A DNA stretch of 64,000 bases, from positions 124,001-188,000 of the forward strand of contig NZ_JBHZGK010000006.1 in NCBI RefSeq assembly GCF_051900425.1, in the 5' to 3' direction. Source of the DNA: Frateuria_A sp051900425. GTDB taxonomy: Bacteria; Pseudomonadota; Gammaproteobacteria; Xanthomonadales; Rhodanobacteraceae. The position numbers were made by a program, and so were the translations under genes. Below, in pieces: positions 26,628-34,079 of the stretch (the stretch's first letter is position 1; every line of letters starts with the position of its first letter). A model generated the notes under the pieces. It saw nothing but the letters and a program-made list of their open reading frames with translations, did no database searches and was not told the origin of the DNA.

Positions 26628-27419
26628 ATGCTCCGTCGCCTTCCGCTGACACTCCTGCTGGTCGCCCTCACCCTGCTCCTTGGCGCATGCCACGGCGTCA
26701 AGGTCCTGGTGCCGCCGAACCTGCGCGCGCCGACCGACACCGGCAATGCGCTGGAGCAGGCCAAGCTGCAGTTGCAGAAGGCCACGCCCTGCTGCGGCAG
26801 CTTCGCCGATTTTTCGTATCTGACGCCGCTGCCGTGGCGGCCGAAGAAATTCGAGCTGGGTCCCGGCAGCATGGTCGCCAGCCTCAATGGCGTACGCAGC
26901 TACTTCCTCGCCTTCCGCCTGCCCACCGATGCCAAGCTGCCCTACCGGGTCGCGCTGAAATCCGAATTGAACGGCCGCTGGCTGCATTCGAGCTACCTGT
27001 TCGCGCCGACCACGGTGCTGCTCGATGCCGCGTTCCAGCCGATCGACTCGCAGGACATCCCGCTGTGCGAATACATGGGCTGGAGCAGCGCCACCACCGG
27101 CGCCTTCGGCCAGCTCAAGGTGACCAGCGACAAGGCGCGCTACCTGGTCGTATACAGCTCGGCCGACCAGCAGGCCGGCGATACCTACTGGGAGCAGTCG
27201 CCGGCCACGTTCTCGGCGGAGGCGCCCGTGCGGATGACTTCCAACGGCAGCTTCCGCATTCCGCACGGCCCTGACGGCACGATCTGGATCGGCATGATGA
27301 ACGAGAGCTACGCCAAGGCCGTGGAGAACGGCATCTGCGACAAGGCGCCGGAAGGCAAGGGCCTGCTCAACACCCTGCGCACCGCACTGCCCACGCACTG
27401 GAGCAAGAGCGGCACGTGA
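26628..27419 (+). CDS. MalM-like lipoprotein
   Basis: A 263-residue exported lipoprotein: the signal peptide ends in the lipobox LLGAC (Cys at residue 21). The mature part resembles MalM, the periplasmic maltose-operon protein of unknown function, in the stretch around SSYLFAPTTVLLDAAFQPID and the later LVVYSSADQQAG. Two vicinal Cys (TPCCGSF) lie after the lipobox. It is tightly coupled to asnS (5 bases) and overlaps the next gene by 4 bases, suggesting one transcript. No mal genes are nearby, so a maltose role is not supported. Confidence 0.75.
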   Translation: MLRRLPLTLLLVALTLLLGACHGVKVLVPPNLRAPTDTGNALEQAKLQLQKATPCCGSFADFSYLTPLPWRPKKFELGPGSMVASLNGVRSYFLAFRLPTDAKLPYRVALKSELNGRWLHSSYLFAPTTVLLDAAFQPIDSQDIPLCEYMGWSSATTGAFGQLKVTSDKARYLVVYSSADQQAGDTYWEQSPATFSAEAPVRMTSNGSFRIPHGPDGTIWIGMMNESYAKAVENGICDKAPEGKGLLNTLRTALPTHWSKSGT

Positions 27420-27748
27420 ACGCCCTCGTCGCGCTCTACCTGTTGCTCCTGACCGGCGGCATCGCCTGCTTCGTGCTGTACTACCTGGCGCAGTACCGCA
27501 TCGCGCGACTGCTACGCGAGCGTCACCCGCAGCAGTGGAAGATCATCGCCGAGCCCGAGCAGGGACGGCCCAGCGGCATGCGCACATGGATGCGCATGCA
27601 GCACGTGCTGCGCTCCTCGCAACCGCGCCTGCCGGAGCTGCTGCAGGACGACGCCATCACCCGCTGGTTCGGCCTGTGGCGGGTGGCGCCCTGGCTGGCC
27701 TGGGGCTGCTGGTTCGCCGCGATGTTCCTGCAGTGGAAGGCGCGCTGA
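27416..27748 (+). CDS. Small two-TM membrane protein
   Basis: A 110-residue protein starting at GTG 27416, which overlaps the previous stop codon (GTGA). A membrane helix lies at residues ~5-26 (ALYLLLLTGGIACFVLYYLA) and another at the C-terminus (WRVAPWLAWGCWFAAMFL). Between them is a basic soluble loop of about 65 residues (RIARLLRERHPQQWKII). I do not recognise the family. Translational coupling suggests a partner role for the MalM-like lipoprotein. Confidence 0.72.
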   Translation: MNALVALYLLLLTGGIACFVLYYLAQYRIARLLRERHPQQWKIIAEPEQGRPSGMRTWMRMQHVLRSSQPRLPELLQDDAITRWFGLWRVAPWLAWGCWFAAMFLQWKAR

Positions 27749-27775
27749 AGACAGCGTCGCACTTGTCGCAGGAGC

Positions 27776-27832
27776 CCGCTTGCGGGCGATGCCCTTGCCG
27801 GCCAGCCGTCAAAAGGCATCGCCCGCAAGCGG
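27776..27832. repeat. REP palindrome with perfect 18-bp arms
   Basis: CCGCTTGCGGGCGATGCC at 27776-27793 and its exact reverse complement at 27815-27832 flank a 21-base loop. The flanks (GGAGC and GGATGGCTGC) carry no T-run. It separates the asnS transcription unit from the SDR gene and could act as a transcript end or a REP. Confidence 0.75.
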
Positions 27833-27869
27833 ATGGCTGCAAGGGGGCATCTCACCACGGAGGCATTCG

Positions 27870-28658
27870 ATGCAACTGGATCTCACAGGCCGCCATGCAC
27901 TGGTCTGCGGCGCCTCGCAGGGCATCGGCCGTGCCAGCGCCATCGAACTGGCGCAACTGGGCGCCACGGTGACCCTGCTCTCGCGCTCGCCCGGGCCGCT
28001 CGAGGAGCTGGCCGGCCTGTTGCCGCGCCCGCGCGAACAGGAGCATCGCTGGCAGGCAGTCGACATGCTCGACACCACCCGCCTGCAGGGCGTGGTGACC
28101 GACGTCGCCGCGGCCGGTCCGGTGCACATCCTGGTCAACAACAGCGGCGGCCCGCCCGGCGGCCCCGCGCACACCGCCGATCCGACCTCGTTCGAAGCGG
28201 CGTTCCGCCAGCACCTGATCGCCGGCCAGGCCATGGTGCAGGCCCTGCTGCCCGGGATGCGCGAGGCGGGTTACGGCCGCATCGTCAATGTCATCTCCAC
28301 TTCGGTCAAAGAGCCGATCCCGAACCTGGGCGTGTCCAATACGGTGCGTGCAGCAGTCGCCGCCTGGGCCAAGACGCTATCCGGGGAACTGGCGGCCGAC
28401 GGCATCACGGTCAACAACGTGCTGCCGGGCTACACCCGCACCGGCCGGCTGGACAGCCTGCTCGGCACGCAGGCGAAAACCAGCGGTCGCAGCGAGAACG
28501 ACATCGCGCGCGACCTGATGGCCACGATCCCCGCACGCCGCTTCGGCGAACCGTCCGAGGTCGCGGCAGTGATCGCCTTCCTGTGCACGCCGGCCGCCGC
28601 TTACGTCAACGGCGTCAGCATCGCCGTGGACGGCGGCCGCACCCGCGCGTTGAGCTGA
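27870..28658 (+). CDS. SDR-family oxidoreductase with altered catalytic residues
   Basis: A 262-residue short-chain dehydrogenase. The NAD(P) motif GASQGIGRA and NNSGG (NNAG position) are present, and VNGVSIAVDGG is the usual C-terminus. The catalytic YxxxK is not: after VNVISTSVKEPIPNLG the sequence reads VSNTVRAAVAAWAKTL, so Tyr is replaced by Ser and Lys by Arg. This SNxxR variant occurs in a distinct SDR subgroup, so it is probably a real family and not a broken gene. GGAGG stands 7 bases before ATG 27870. It is upstream of, and in line with, genes for an aminomuconate-type pathway. Confidence 0.85.
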   Translation: MQLDLTGRHALVCGASQGIGRASAIELAQLGATVTLLSRSPGPLEELAGLLPRPREQEHRWQAVDMLDTTRLQGVVTDVAAAGPVHILVNNSGGPPGGPAHTADPTSFEAAFRQHLIAGQAMVQALLPGMREAGYGRIVNVISTSVKEPIPNLGVSNTVRAAVAAWAKTLSGELAADGITVNNVLPGYTRTGRLDSLLGTQAKTSGRSENDIARDLMATIPARRFGEPSEVAAVIAFLCTPAAAYVNGVSIAVDGGRTRALS

Positions 28659-28672
28659 CCGCTTTGCGCCGT

Positions 28673-28684
28673 CCCCCCCCCCCC
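28673..28684. repeat. Poly-C tract (C12)
   Basis: Twelve consecutive Cs, followed by GGGAAAGGGCG that can fold back on part of the tract. It lies 15 bases after the SDR stop codon and about 100 bases before the aldehyde dehydrogenase ATG. Tracts of this length are prone to slippage. Confidence 0.6.
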
Positions 28685-28783
28685 GGGAAAGGGCGCCGGG
28701 ATGAGGGCCGGATCTGCGCCCGCGCAAGTCCACATACGCCGCCGTCCGGTGCAATCCCCACCCCCAGGTCGTAAGCTGCCCGG

Positions 28784-30250
28784 ATGCCAACCCTGCGCCT
28801 CGCCAACCTGATCGACGGCCGCCTGGTGGCCCCGCGCGCCGACCGCTGGCTCGACGTATACGAACCGGCCACCGGCAACGTCTTTGCAACCTGCCCCGAT
28901 TCCGACGCCGTCGACGTGGCTGATGCCGTCGCCGCCGCCCGACGCGCCGCCCCGGCCTGGGCCCACACGCCCGTCGAACAGCGCGCACGGCTCCTCAATC
29001 GTCTGGCCGACCTGATCGAGCAGGACCTGGACGCCTTCGCCGCGCTCGAGTCCCGCGACAGCGGCAAGCCGCTCGCGCTGGCGCGCAACCTGGACATCCC
29101 GCGGGCGGTCAGCAACCTGCGCTACTTCGCCGCCGCGGTGCAGGGATGGGAGAGCCAGTCGCACGCCATGGGGCTGGGCCAGCCGGACATCGGCGCGGTC
29201 AACTACACGCTGCGCCAGCCGCTGGGCGTGGTCGGCTGCATCAGCCCGTGGAACCTGCCGCTGTACCTGTTCACCTGGAAGATTGCCCCGGCGCTCGCCG
29301 CGGGCAATGCGGTCGTGGCCAAGCCTTCCGAAATCACCCCCTGCACCGCGGCGCGGCTGGCCGAGCTCAGCATCCAGGCAGGCCTGCCGCCCGGCGTGCT
29401 CAACATCGTCCAGGGCCGCGGCCCGAGCGTGGGCCAGCCGCTGGTCGAACATCCCGAGGTCAAGGCGATCTCGTTCACCGGCAGCACCGCGACCGGCTCG
29501 GCGATCGCCGCCGCCGCGGCGCCGCGCTTCAAGAAAGTGTCGCTGGAGATGGGTGGCAAGAATCCGGCGATCGTGTTCGCCGACGCGGACCTCTCGGACG
29601 CCAACCTCGACACCATCGTGCGCTCGGGCTTCGCCAACCAGGGCGAGATATGCCTGTGCGGGTCGCGTCTGCTGGTGCAGCGCTCGATCTACGAGCGCTT
29701 CCGGGAACGCTATCTGGAGCGCGTGCAGCAACTGGTCGTGGGCGACCCGGAAGAGCCCTCGACCCATCTCGGCGCGCTGGTCTCCCGGCCGCATTTCGAC
29801 AAGGTGATGGGATGCATAGCCCAGGCCCGGGCCGACGGCGCCACTGTGCTTTGCGGCGGCGACGCGGTGCACCTGTCCGGGCGCTGCGCCAACGGCTGGT
29901 TCGTCGCACCCACCGTGATCGAGGGACTATCCAACGCCTCGGCCACCAACCAGACCGAGATCTTCGGCCCGGTGGTCAGCCTGATCCCGTTCGAGGACGA
30001 GACCGAGGCCGTCGCATTCGCCAATGACAGCCGCTACGGCCTGGCCGCCTCGGTGTGGACGCAGGATCTCTCCCGCGCCCACCGTGTCGCCGCGGCACTC
30101 GATTTCGGCATCGTCTGGACCAACTGCTGGCTGCTGCGCGACTTGCGCACGCCGTTCGGCGGCGTGAAGCAGTCGGGCCTGGGCCGCGAAGGCGGGACCG
30201 AGGCGCTGGCCTTCTTTACCGAGCCGAAGAACATCTGCATCCGTTACTGA
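28784..30250 (+). CDS. Aldehyde dehydrogenase, 2-aminomuconic/2-hydroxymuconic semialdehyde type
   Basis: A 488-residue NAD-dependent aldehyde dehydrogenase. Family motifs: CISPWNLPLYLFTWKIAPAL, catalytic Glu in LEMGGKNPAIVF and the catalytic Cys in NQGEICLCGSR, then EIFGPVVSLIPF and LRTPFGGVKQSGLGREGG. The CLCGSR and DLRTPFGG patterns are those of the ALDH8/2-aminomuconate-6-semialdehyde group. With the RidA-like deaminase downstream, the most likely substrate is 2-aminomuconic 6-semialdehyde from tryptophan/kynurenine breakdown; 2-hydroxymuconic semialdehyde is the alternative. The genes for earlier steps (3-hydroxyanthranilate dioxygenase, ACMS decarboxylase) are not in the window. Confidence 0.88.
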   Translation: MPTLRLANLIDGRLVAPRADRWLDVYEPATGNVFATCPDSDAVDVADAVAAARRAAPAWAHTPVEQRARLLNRLADLIEQDLDAFAALESRDSGKPLALARNLDIPRAVSNLRYFAAAVQGWESQSHAMGLGQPDIGAVNYTLRQPLGVVGCISPWNLPLYLFTWKIAPALAAGNAVVAKPSEITPCTAARLAELSIQAGLPPGVLNIVQGRGPSVGQPLVEHPEVKAISFTGSTATGSAIAAAAAPRFKKVSLEMGGKNPAIVFADADLSDANLDTIVRSGFANQGEICLCGSRLLVQRSIYERFRERYLERVQQLVVGDPEEPSTHLGALVSRPHFDKVMGCIAQARADGATVLCGGDAVHLSGRCANGWFVAPTVIEGLSNASATNQTEIFGPVVSLIPFEDETEAVAFANDSRYGLAASVWTQDLSRAHRVAAALDFGIVWTNCWLLRDLRTPFGGVKQSGLGREGGTEALAFFTEPKNICIRY

Positions 30251-30262
30251 TCTGGAAAACCC

Positions 30263-30931
30263 ATGCCGCACACCCTGAAGGACCTGCTCGAAAAAAATCG
30301 CCGCTGGGCGGCCAGCGTCAGCGCCTCCGACCCGGACTTCTTCGAGCAGCTCTCGCAGCAGCAGGCGCCCAAGTACCTGTGGATCGGCTGTTCCGATTCG
30401 CGCGTGCCTGCCACGCAGATCGTCGACCTGCCGCCGGGCGAAATCTTCGTCCACCGCAACGTGGCCAACGTGGTGGTGCACACCGACCTCAACGCGCTGA
30501 GCACCATCCAGTTCGCGGTCGACGTGCTCAAGGTCGAACACATCCTGGTGGTCGGCCACTATGGTTGCGGCGGCGTGGGCGCGGTGCTGCGCAAGGACCG
30601 GCTCGGCCTGGTCGACAACTGGCTGCGCCACGTCAAGGACGTGGCCTTCAAGCACGAGGCCTCGCTGCAGCCGCAGGTGCCTTTCACCGAGCGCCACGAG
30701 CGCCTGTGCGAACTCAACGCCATCGAACAGGCGCTCAACGTGTGCGGCACGAGCATCGTGCAGGACGCCTGGGAGCGCGGCCAGAAGCTCACCGTGCATG
30801 CCTGGATCTATGGCCTCAACGACGGTCACATGCACGACCTGGGGCTGATCGTCACCGATCGCGAAAGCATGGCCGAAGCCTATCGAAAGGCGCTGGACGG
30901 CCTGGCCGAGCGCTGGCAGCAGAAGGCATGA
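30263..30931 (+). CDS. can: Beta-class carbonic anhydrase
   Basis: A 222-residue beta-carbonic anhydrase, which interconverts CO2 and bicarbonate. Zinc ligands are Cys43, His99 and Cys102 (IGCSDSRVP and GHYGCGG), with the Asp45/Arg47 dyad next to Cys43. The long N-terminal helix LKDLLEKNRRWAAS matches Can/CynT2-type enzymes. It starts 12 bases after the aldehyde dehydrogenase stop and its own stop overlaps the ATG of the RidA-like deaminase. It is therefore embedded in a catabolic operon instead of standing alone. Confidence 0.94.
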   Translation: MPHTLKDLLEKNRRWAASVSASDPDFFEQLSQQQAPKYLWIGCSDSRVPATQIVDLPPGEIFVHRNVANVVVHTDLNALSTIQFAVDVLKVEHILVVGHYGCGGVGAVLRKDRLGLVDNWLRHVKDVAFKHEASLQPQVPFTERHERLCELNAIEQALNVCGTSIVQDAWERGQKLTVHAWIYGLNDGHMHDLGLIVTDRESMAEAYRKALDGLAERWQQKA

Positions 30932-31353
30932 GTGGGGGCATCCGCACCGATGCGGCCCCGGCGCCGGTGGGCGCGTACCCGCATGCGCGACGGGTGGGCA
31001 ACCTGCTGTTCCTGTCCGGCGTCGGCCCGCGCGAGCCGGGCACCAACCGCGTGCCGGGCAACGTCCATGAGCACGACGGCAGCCTCGCCGCCTACGACAT
31101 CGAGGCGCAGTGCCGGCAGGTGTTTGCCAACGTGCGCGCAGTGCTGGAGGCCAGCGGCGCGCGCTGGGAGGATCTGGTCGACGTGACCGTGTTCCTCACC
31201 GACATGGCACGCGATTTCCCGGTCTACAACAAGCTCTACGCCGAGTATTTCGCCGGCGTCGACGCCTGCCGCACCACCGTGGGCATCGATGCGCTGCCGA
31301 CGCCGATCGCGATCGAGCTCAAGTGCATCGCGGCGCTGCCCGCGGACCGCTGA
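30928..31353 (+). CDS. RidA-family protein, probable 2-aminomuconate deaminase
   Basis: A 141-residue Rid/YjgF protein. Its sequence follows bacterial 2-aminomuconate deaminases (NbaF/AmnD) more closely than housekeeping RidA: RRVGNLLFLSGVGPREPGTN, then YDIEAQCRQVFANVRAVLE, DVTVFLTDM, CRTTVGIDALPTPIAIELK. The conserved Arg in CRTTV and Glu in IAIELK are substrate-site residues. The reaction would be hydrolysis of 2-aminomuconate to 4-oxalocrotonate and ammonia, the step after the aldehyde dehydrogenase encoded two genes upstream. The ATG overlaps the can stop codon (ATGA). Confidence 0.85.
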   Translation: MSGGIRTDAAPAPVGAYPHARRVGNLLFLSGVGPREPGTNRVPGNVHEHDGSLAAYDIEAQCRQVFANVRAVLEASGARWEDLVDVTVFLTDMARDFPVYNKLYAEYFAGVDACRTTVGIDALPTPIAIELKCIAALPADR

Positions 31354-31356
31354 CAC

Positions 31357-31387
31357 AAAAGACCCCGCCGGCGTCGCAGGCGGGGTC
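31357..31387. terminator. Bidirectional terminator
   Basis: A perfect 9-bp stem, GACCCCGCC (31361-31369) and GGCGGGGTC (31379-31387), lies between convergent genes. AAAA before the stem gives a T-run on the minus strand, so it should mainly terminate the 31407-31604 gene, and may also stop the plus-strand operon. Confidence 0.75.
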
Positions 31388-31406
31388 AATGACGGTAGCC
31401 GACGGA

Positions 31407-31604
31407 TTACTTGCCGGCAGCCGGCTTTTCCGCCGTCTTCTTCATCGCCTTGTGGGCGTGATGGTGGTGGGTCATGGCCTTCTTCGGGGCCGCGGCCGCC
31501 TGCTCGGTCTTGGTCGCCGCCTTGGGAGCTGCGTCCTGGGCCAGCACAACACCGGAAAGGGCCACGCCCGCCACGAGCAGGGAAGCGATCACGAGCTTAC
31601 GCAT
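31407..31604 (-). CDS. Small exported His/Lys/Ala-rich protein, 65 aa
   Basis: A 65-residue protein with a signal peptide (MRKLVIASLLVAGVALSG, cleavage after VLAQ or nearby). The mature ~42 residues are low-complexity Ala, Lys and Thr, with a His cluster THHHHAHKA. This resembles acid-shock-type or metal-binding small periplasmic proteins in composition, but I cannot assign a family. AGGTTTCCC precedes the ATG in reverse reading, giving AGG about 10 bases upstream. A strong terminator follows. Confidence 0.7.
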   Translation of the reverse strand: MRKLVIASLLVAGVALSGVVLAQDAAPKAATKTEQAAAAPKKAMTHHHHAHKAMKKTAEKPAAGK

Positions 31605-31792
31605 AGGGAAACCTCGGAACTGTTCAAGGAGCCGCGGACCCGGCCGGAACCCGGCATCGCGGGCGGCGCGGCGAAGGCACGATGCGGCGCGCGCCGGATA
31701 CGGCGACTGAACACCTGGCGCATCGACAGGCACGCCGATCGCGCCCGGCCCTTGACTTGCGACGGCCGGTTTTCCGCACGAAGGAACTTGCG

Positions 31793-32569
31793 TCAGGCCA
31801 GGCAGGTGCGCAGCAGCGGCTCGATCGCGGTGCGCAGCTCCGCGGCCTTGCCTTCGTCCCACGCGAAGCTCTCTTCATCCATGTAATTGTGCTGGGTCAT
31901 TTCCAGCTGCACCGCGTCGACGCCTTCGTTTGGACGTCCATACTGCCGCGTGATGTACCCGCCCTTGAAGCGGCCGTTCACCGCGAAATCGAAGCGGTCC
32001 TGCGCACGCAACACCTCCTCCAGGCGATGCTGTAGCGACGGCGAGCAGCTCGCGCCATCGGCGGTGCCGAGGTTGAGGTCGGGCAGCCGGCCGTCGAACA
32101 GCATGGGCACCCGGCTGCGGATCGAATGTCCTTCCCAAAGCACGACGCGGCCATGCATCTGACGCAGTCTCGCAAGTTCCTGCTGGAGCGCGGCGTGGTA
32201 GGGACGCCAGTATTCGTTCACGCGGCGTTGAACTTCGGACTCGTCCGGCTCGCCTTCCCGGTACAGCGGCTCGCCGTCGAAGCCGATGGTCGACACCAGC
32301 CCGGTCTCGCGCCGGCCCGGGTAAAGCGCGTGGCCATCGGCGGGGCGGTTGAGGTCGACCACGTAGCGGGAAGCCAGCGGGCGCAGCAGGCTGGCGCCCA
32401 GCGCCTGCGCCAGCGGCGCGTACAGGCGGGTGACGTGCCAGTCGGTATCCGGTGAGCGCCGTGCCGCCGGATGCATGCGTGCGGCGATGTCGTCGGGAAT
32501 GTGGCTGCCGTCGTGCGGCAGGCTGATCAGCAGGGGCGCGGTGCCCGGGTCGAGGCGGAAAATGTCCAT
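31793..32569 (-). CDS. hutG: N-formylglutamate deformylase
   Basis: A 258-residue N-formylglutamate amidohydrolase (FGase family), which releases formate and glutamate in the five-step histidine degradation route. Motifs include LLISLPHDGSHIP, SRYVVDLNRPADG, LWEGHSIRS and GGYITRQYGRP, all typical, with the zinc His and Glu residues in place. No other hut gene is present, so it acts with genes elsewhere or processes another formylated amino acid. It lies 30 bases downstream of gor on the same strand, probably as one transcript. Confidence 0.93.
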   Translation of the reverse strand: MDIFRLDPGTAPLLISLPHDGSHIPDDIAARMHPAARRSPDTDWHVTRLYAPLAQALGASLLRPLASRYVVDLNRPADGHALYPGRRETGLVSTIGFDGEPLYREGEPDESEVQRRVNEYWRPYHAALQQELARLRQMHGRVVLWEGHSIRSRVPMLFDGRLPDLNLGTADGASCSPSLQHRLEEVLRAQDRFDFAVNGRFKGGYITRQYGRPNEGVDAVQLEMTQHNYMDEESFAWDEGKAAELRTAIEPLLRTCLA

Positions 32570-32599
32570 CGGGCCAGTGTAACCCCGGGCCTCCGCACC

Positions 32600-33943
32600 T
32601 CAGTGCATCAGGAGCAGCTCTTCCGACGAGGTCGGGTGGATCGCCACCGCACTGCGCAGCTGGCCGCGGGTGAGCCCCTGGCGCACCGCCACGGCAAAGC
32701 CCTGCAGCATTTCGTCCACGCCGGGCCCGAGCGCGTGCAGGCCGAGCACGCGCTCGTCGTCGCCCGTGCAGACCAGTTTCATGACGGTCGGCTCGCGTTG
32801 TCCCGCCACCGCGAACTGCAACGGCACGAACCGCTTGCTGTAGACCGCCACGGCGTCACCATGGCTTGCCCGCGCCTGTTCCTCGGTGAGGCCGATCTTG
32901 CCCAGCGGCGGATCGGCGAAGACTACGGTGGGAATGGCCTGGTAGTCGAAGCTCGCCTCCGGCTGGCCACCGAACAACCGCTCGACCAGCGCATACCCGG
33001 CCGAGACCGCCACCGGCGTGAGCGCAGGGCAATCCGTGACGTCGCCAATGGCGCTGATCCCGGGAACGGTGGTGTTCTGGTGCGCATCGACCCGCACGAA
33101 GCCCTTGCCGTCGCGCGCCACGCCCACCTCGTCCAGCCCGAGCGCATCGCTGTTGGGCACGCGACCGACCGCCCACAACACTGCCTCGTAGGGCCCGTGC
33201 GCGGCGCCGCGTGCATCGTCCAGCAACCATGCGCCTGCTTCGCCGCGGGCGCCGTTGACGTTGCTCTGCGGTGTAATGCGGATGCCCTGCGCGCGCATCT
33301 GCGCTGCCAGCGCCTGCACCAGCTCGGCGTCGAAGCCATCGAGCAGTTGCTTGCGGATCAACAGCTCCACCTCGCAACCGAGCGCGCGCAGGAGGCAGGC
33401 AAATTCGGTCGCGACGTAGCCGCCACCGACGATGCCGATGGAGCGCGGCAGCGTGCGCATCGAGAAAACGTCGTCCGAGACCATGCCCAGCTCGAAGCCC
33501 GGCAAGGGCAGTCGCCGGGGCCGTGCGCCGGTGGCGATGACGATTTGCGGCGCGCGGTAGTGCGTGTCGCCGGCCTGCACGGTGTCGCGCGCCAGCAGGC
33601 GGCCCGCCGCGCCGATCCAGGTCACGCCCGCCTCCTGCAGGCGCTCCGCATAACGCTGGCGAATGCCCTCGATGTAGCGGTCGCGCAGCAGGCGGAAATG
33701 GTTCCAGTCGAGCCGGCCGGGCGTGAGGTCGAAGCCGTACTCGACGGCCAGCGCCTGGGCATGCGCCAGTTGCGAAGCGAACCAGAGCGCCTTCTTCGGC
33801 ACGCAGCCCAGGTTCGCGCAGGTGCCGCCCGGCGGTCCGGGTTCGACCAGCGCCACCCTGGCGCCGTAGCGCGCCGCGCGCTGCGCCACGGTCAGCCCGC
33901 CGGAGCCGGCGCCGAGCACGATCAGGTCGAAGTTGCGTGTCAT
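32600..33943 (-). CDS. gor: Glutathione-disulphide reductase
   Basis: A 447-residue flavoprotein disulphide reductase. FAD motif LIVLGAGSGGLTVAQRAA, redox pair in GGTCANLGCVPKKALW, NADPH motif IGIVGGGYVATEFA and C-terminal HPTSSEELL (the dimer-interface His-Glu pair) are complete. The CANLGCVPKK form and Arg residues after the GGGY motif fit NADPH-dependent glutathione reductase rather than lipoamide dehydrogenase. GGAGG stands 5 bases before the ATG at 33943. It reduces GSSG to GSH in the cytoplasm. The nearby S-formylglutathione hydrolase also depends on the glutathione pool. Confidence 0.92.
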   Translation of the reverse strand: MTRNFDLIVLGAGSGGLTVAQRAARYGARVALVEPGPPGGTCANLGCVPKKALWFASQLAHAQALAVEYGFDLTPGRLDWNHFRLLRDRYIEGIRQRYAERLQEAGVTWIGAAGRLLARDTVQAGDTHYRAPQIVIATGARPRRLPLPGFELGMVSDDVFSMRTLPRSIGIVGGGYVATEFACLLRALGCEVELLIRKQLLDGFDAELVQALAAQMRAQGIRITPQSNVNGARGEAGAWLLDDARGAAHGPYEAVLWAVGRVPNSDALGLDEVGVARDGKGFVRVDAHQNTTVPGISAIGDVTDCPALTPVAVSAGYALVERLFGGQPEASFDYQAIPTVVFADPPLGKIGLTEEQARASHGDAVAVYSKRFVPLQFAVAGQREPTVMKLVCTGDDERVLGLHALGPGVDEMLQGFAVAVRQGLTRGQLRSAVAIHPTSSEELLLMH

Positions 33944-34079
33944 GCAGCCTCCACGGTGTGCGCTTCGAAGCATGCCTGCGCCATGGTGACGGCCATGAGC
34001 AGGCACGTCCGCAAGACCCTTGCCTGAAGGCCGGGTGAAATCTAGTCTGGCGTCGAGTCATTCGAGGGGTAGCCGCCGC

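Noticed and set aside
27870..28658. SDR gene as a pseudogene because the catalytic Tyr is missing
   Set aside because: The frame is full length with intact cofactor motifs and a good ribosome site, and the SNxxR variant is a recurring subgroup.
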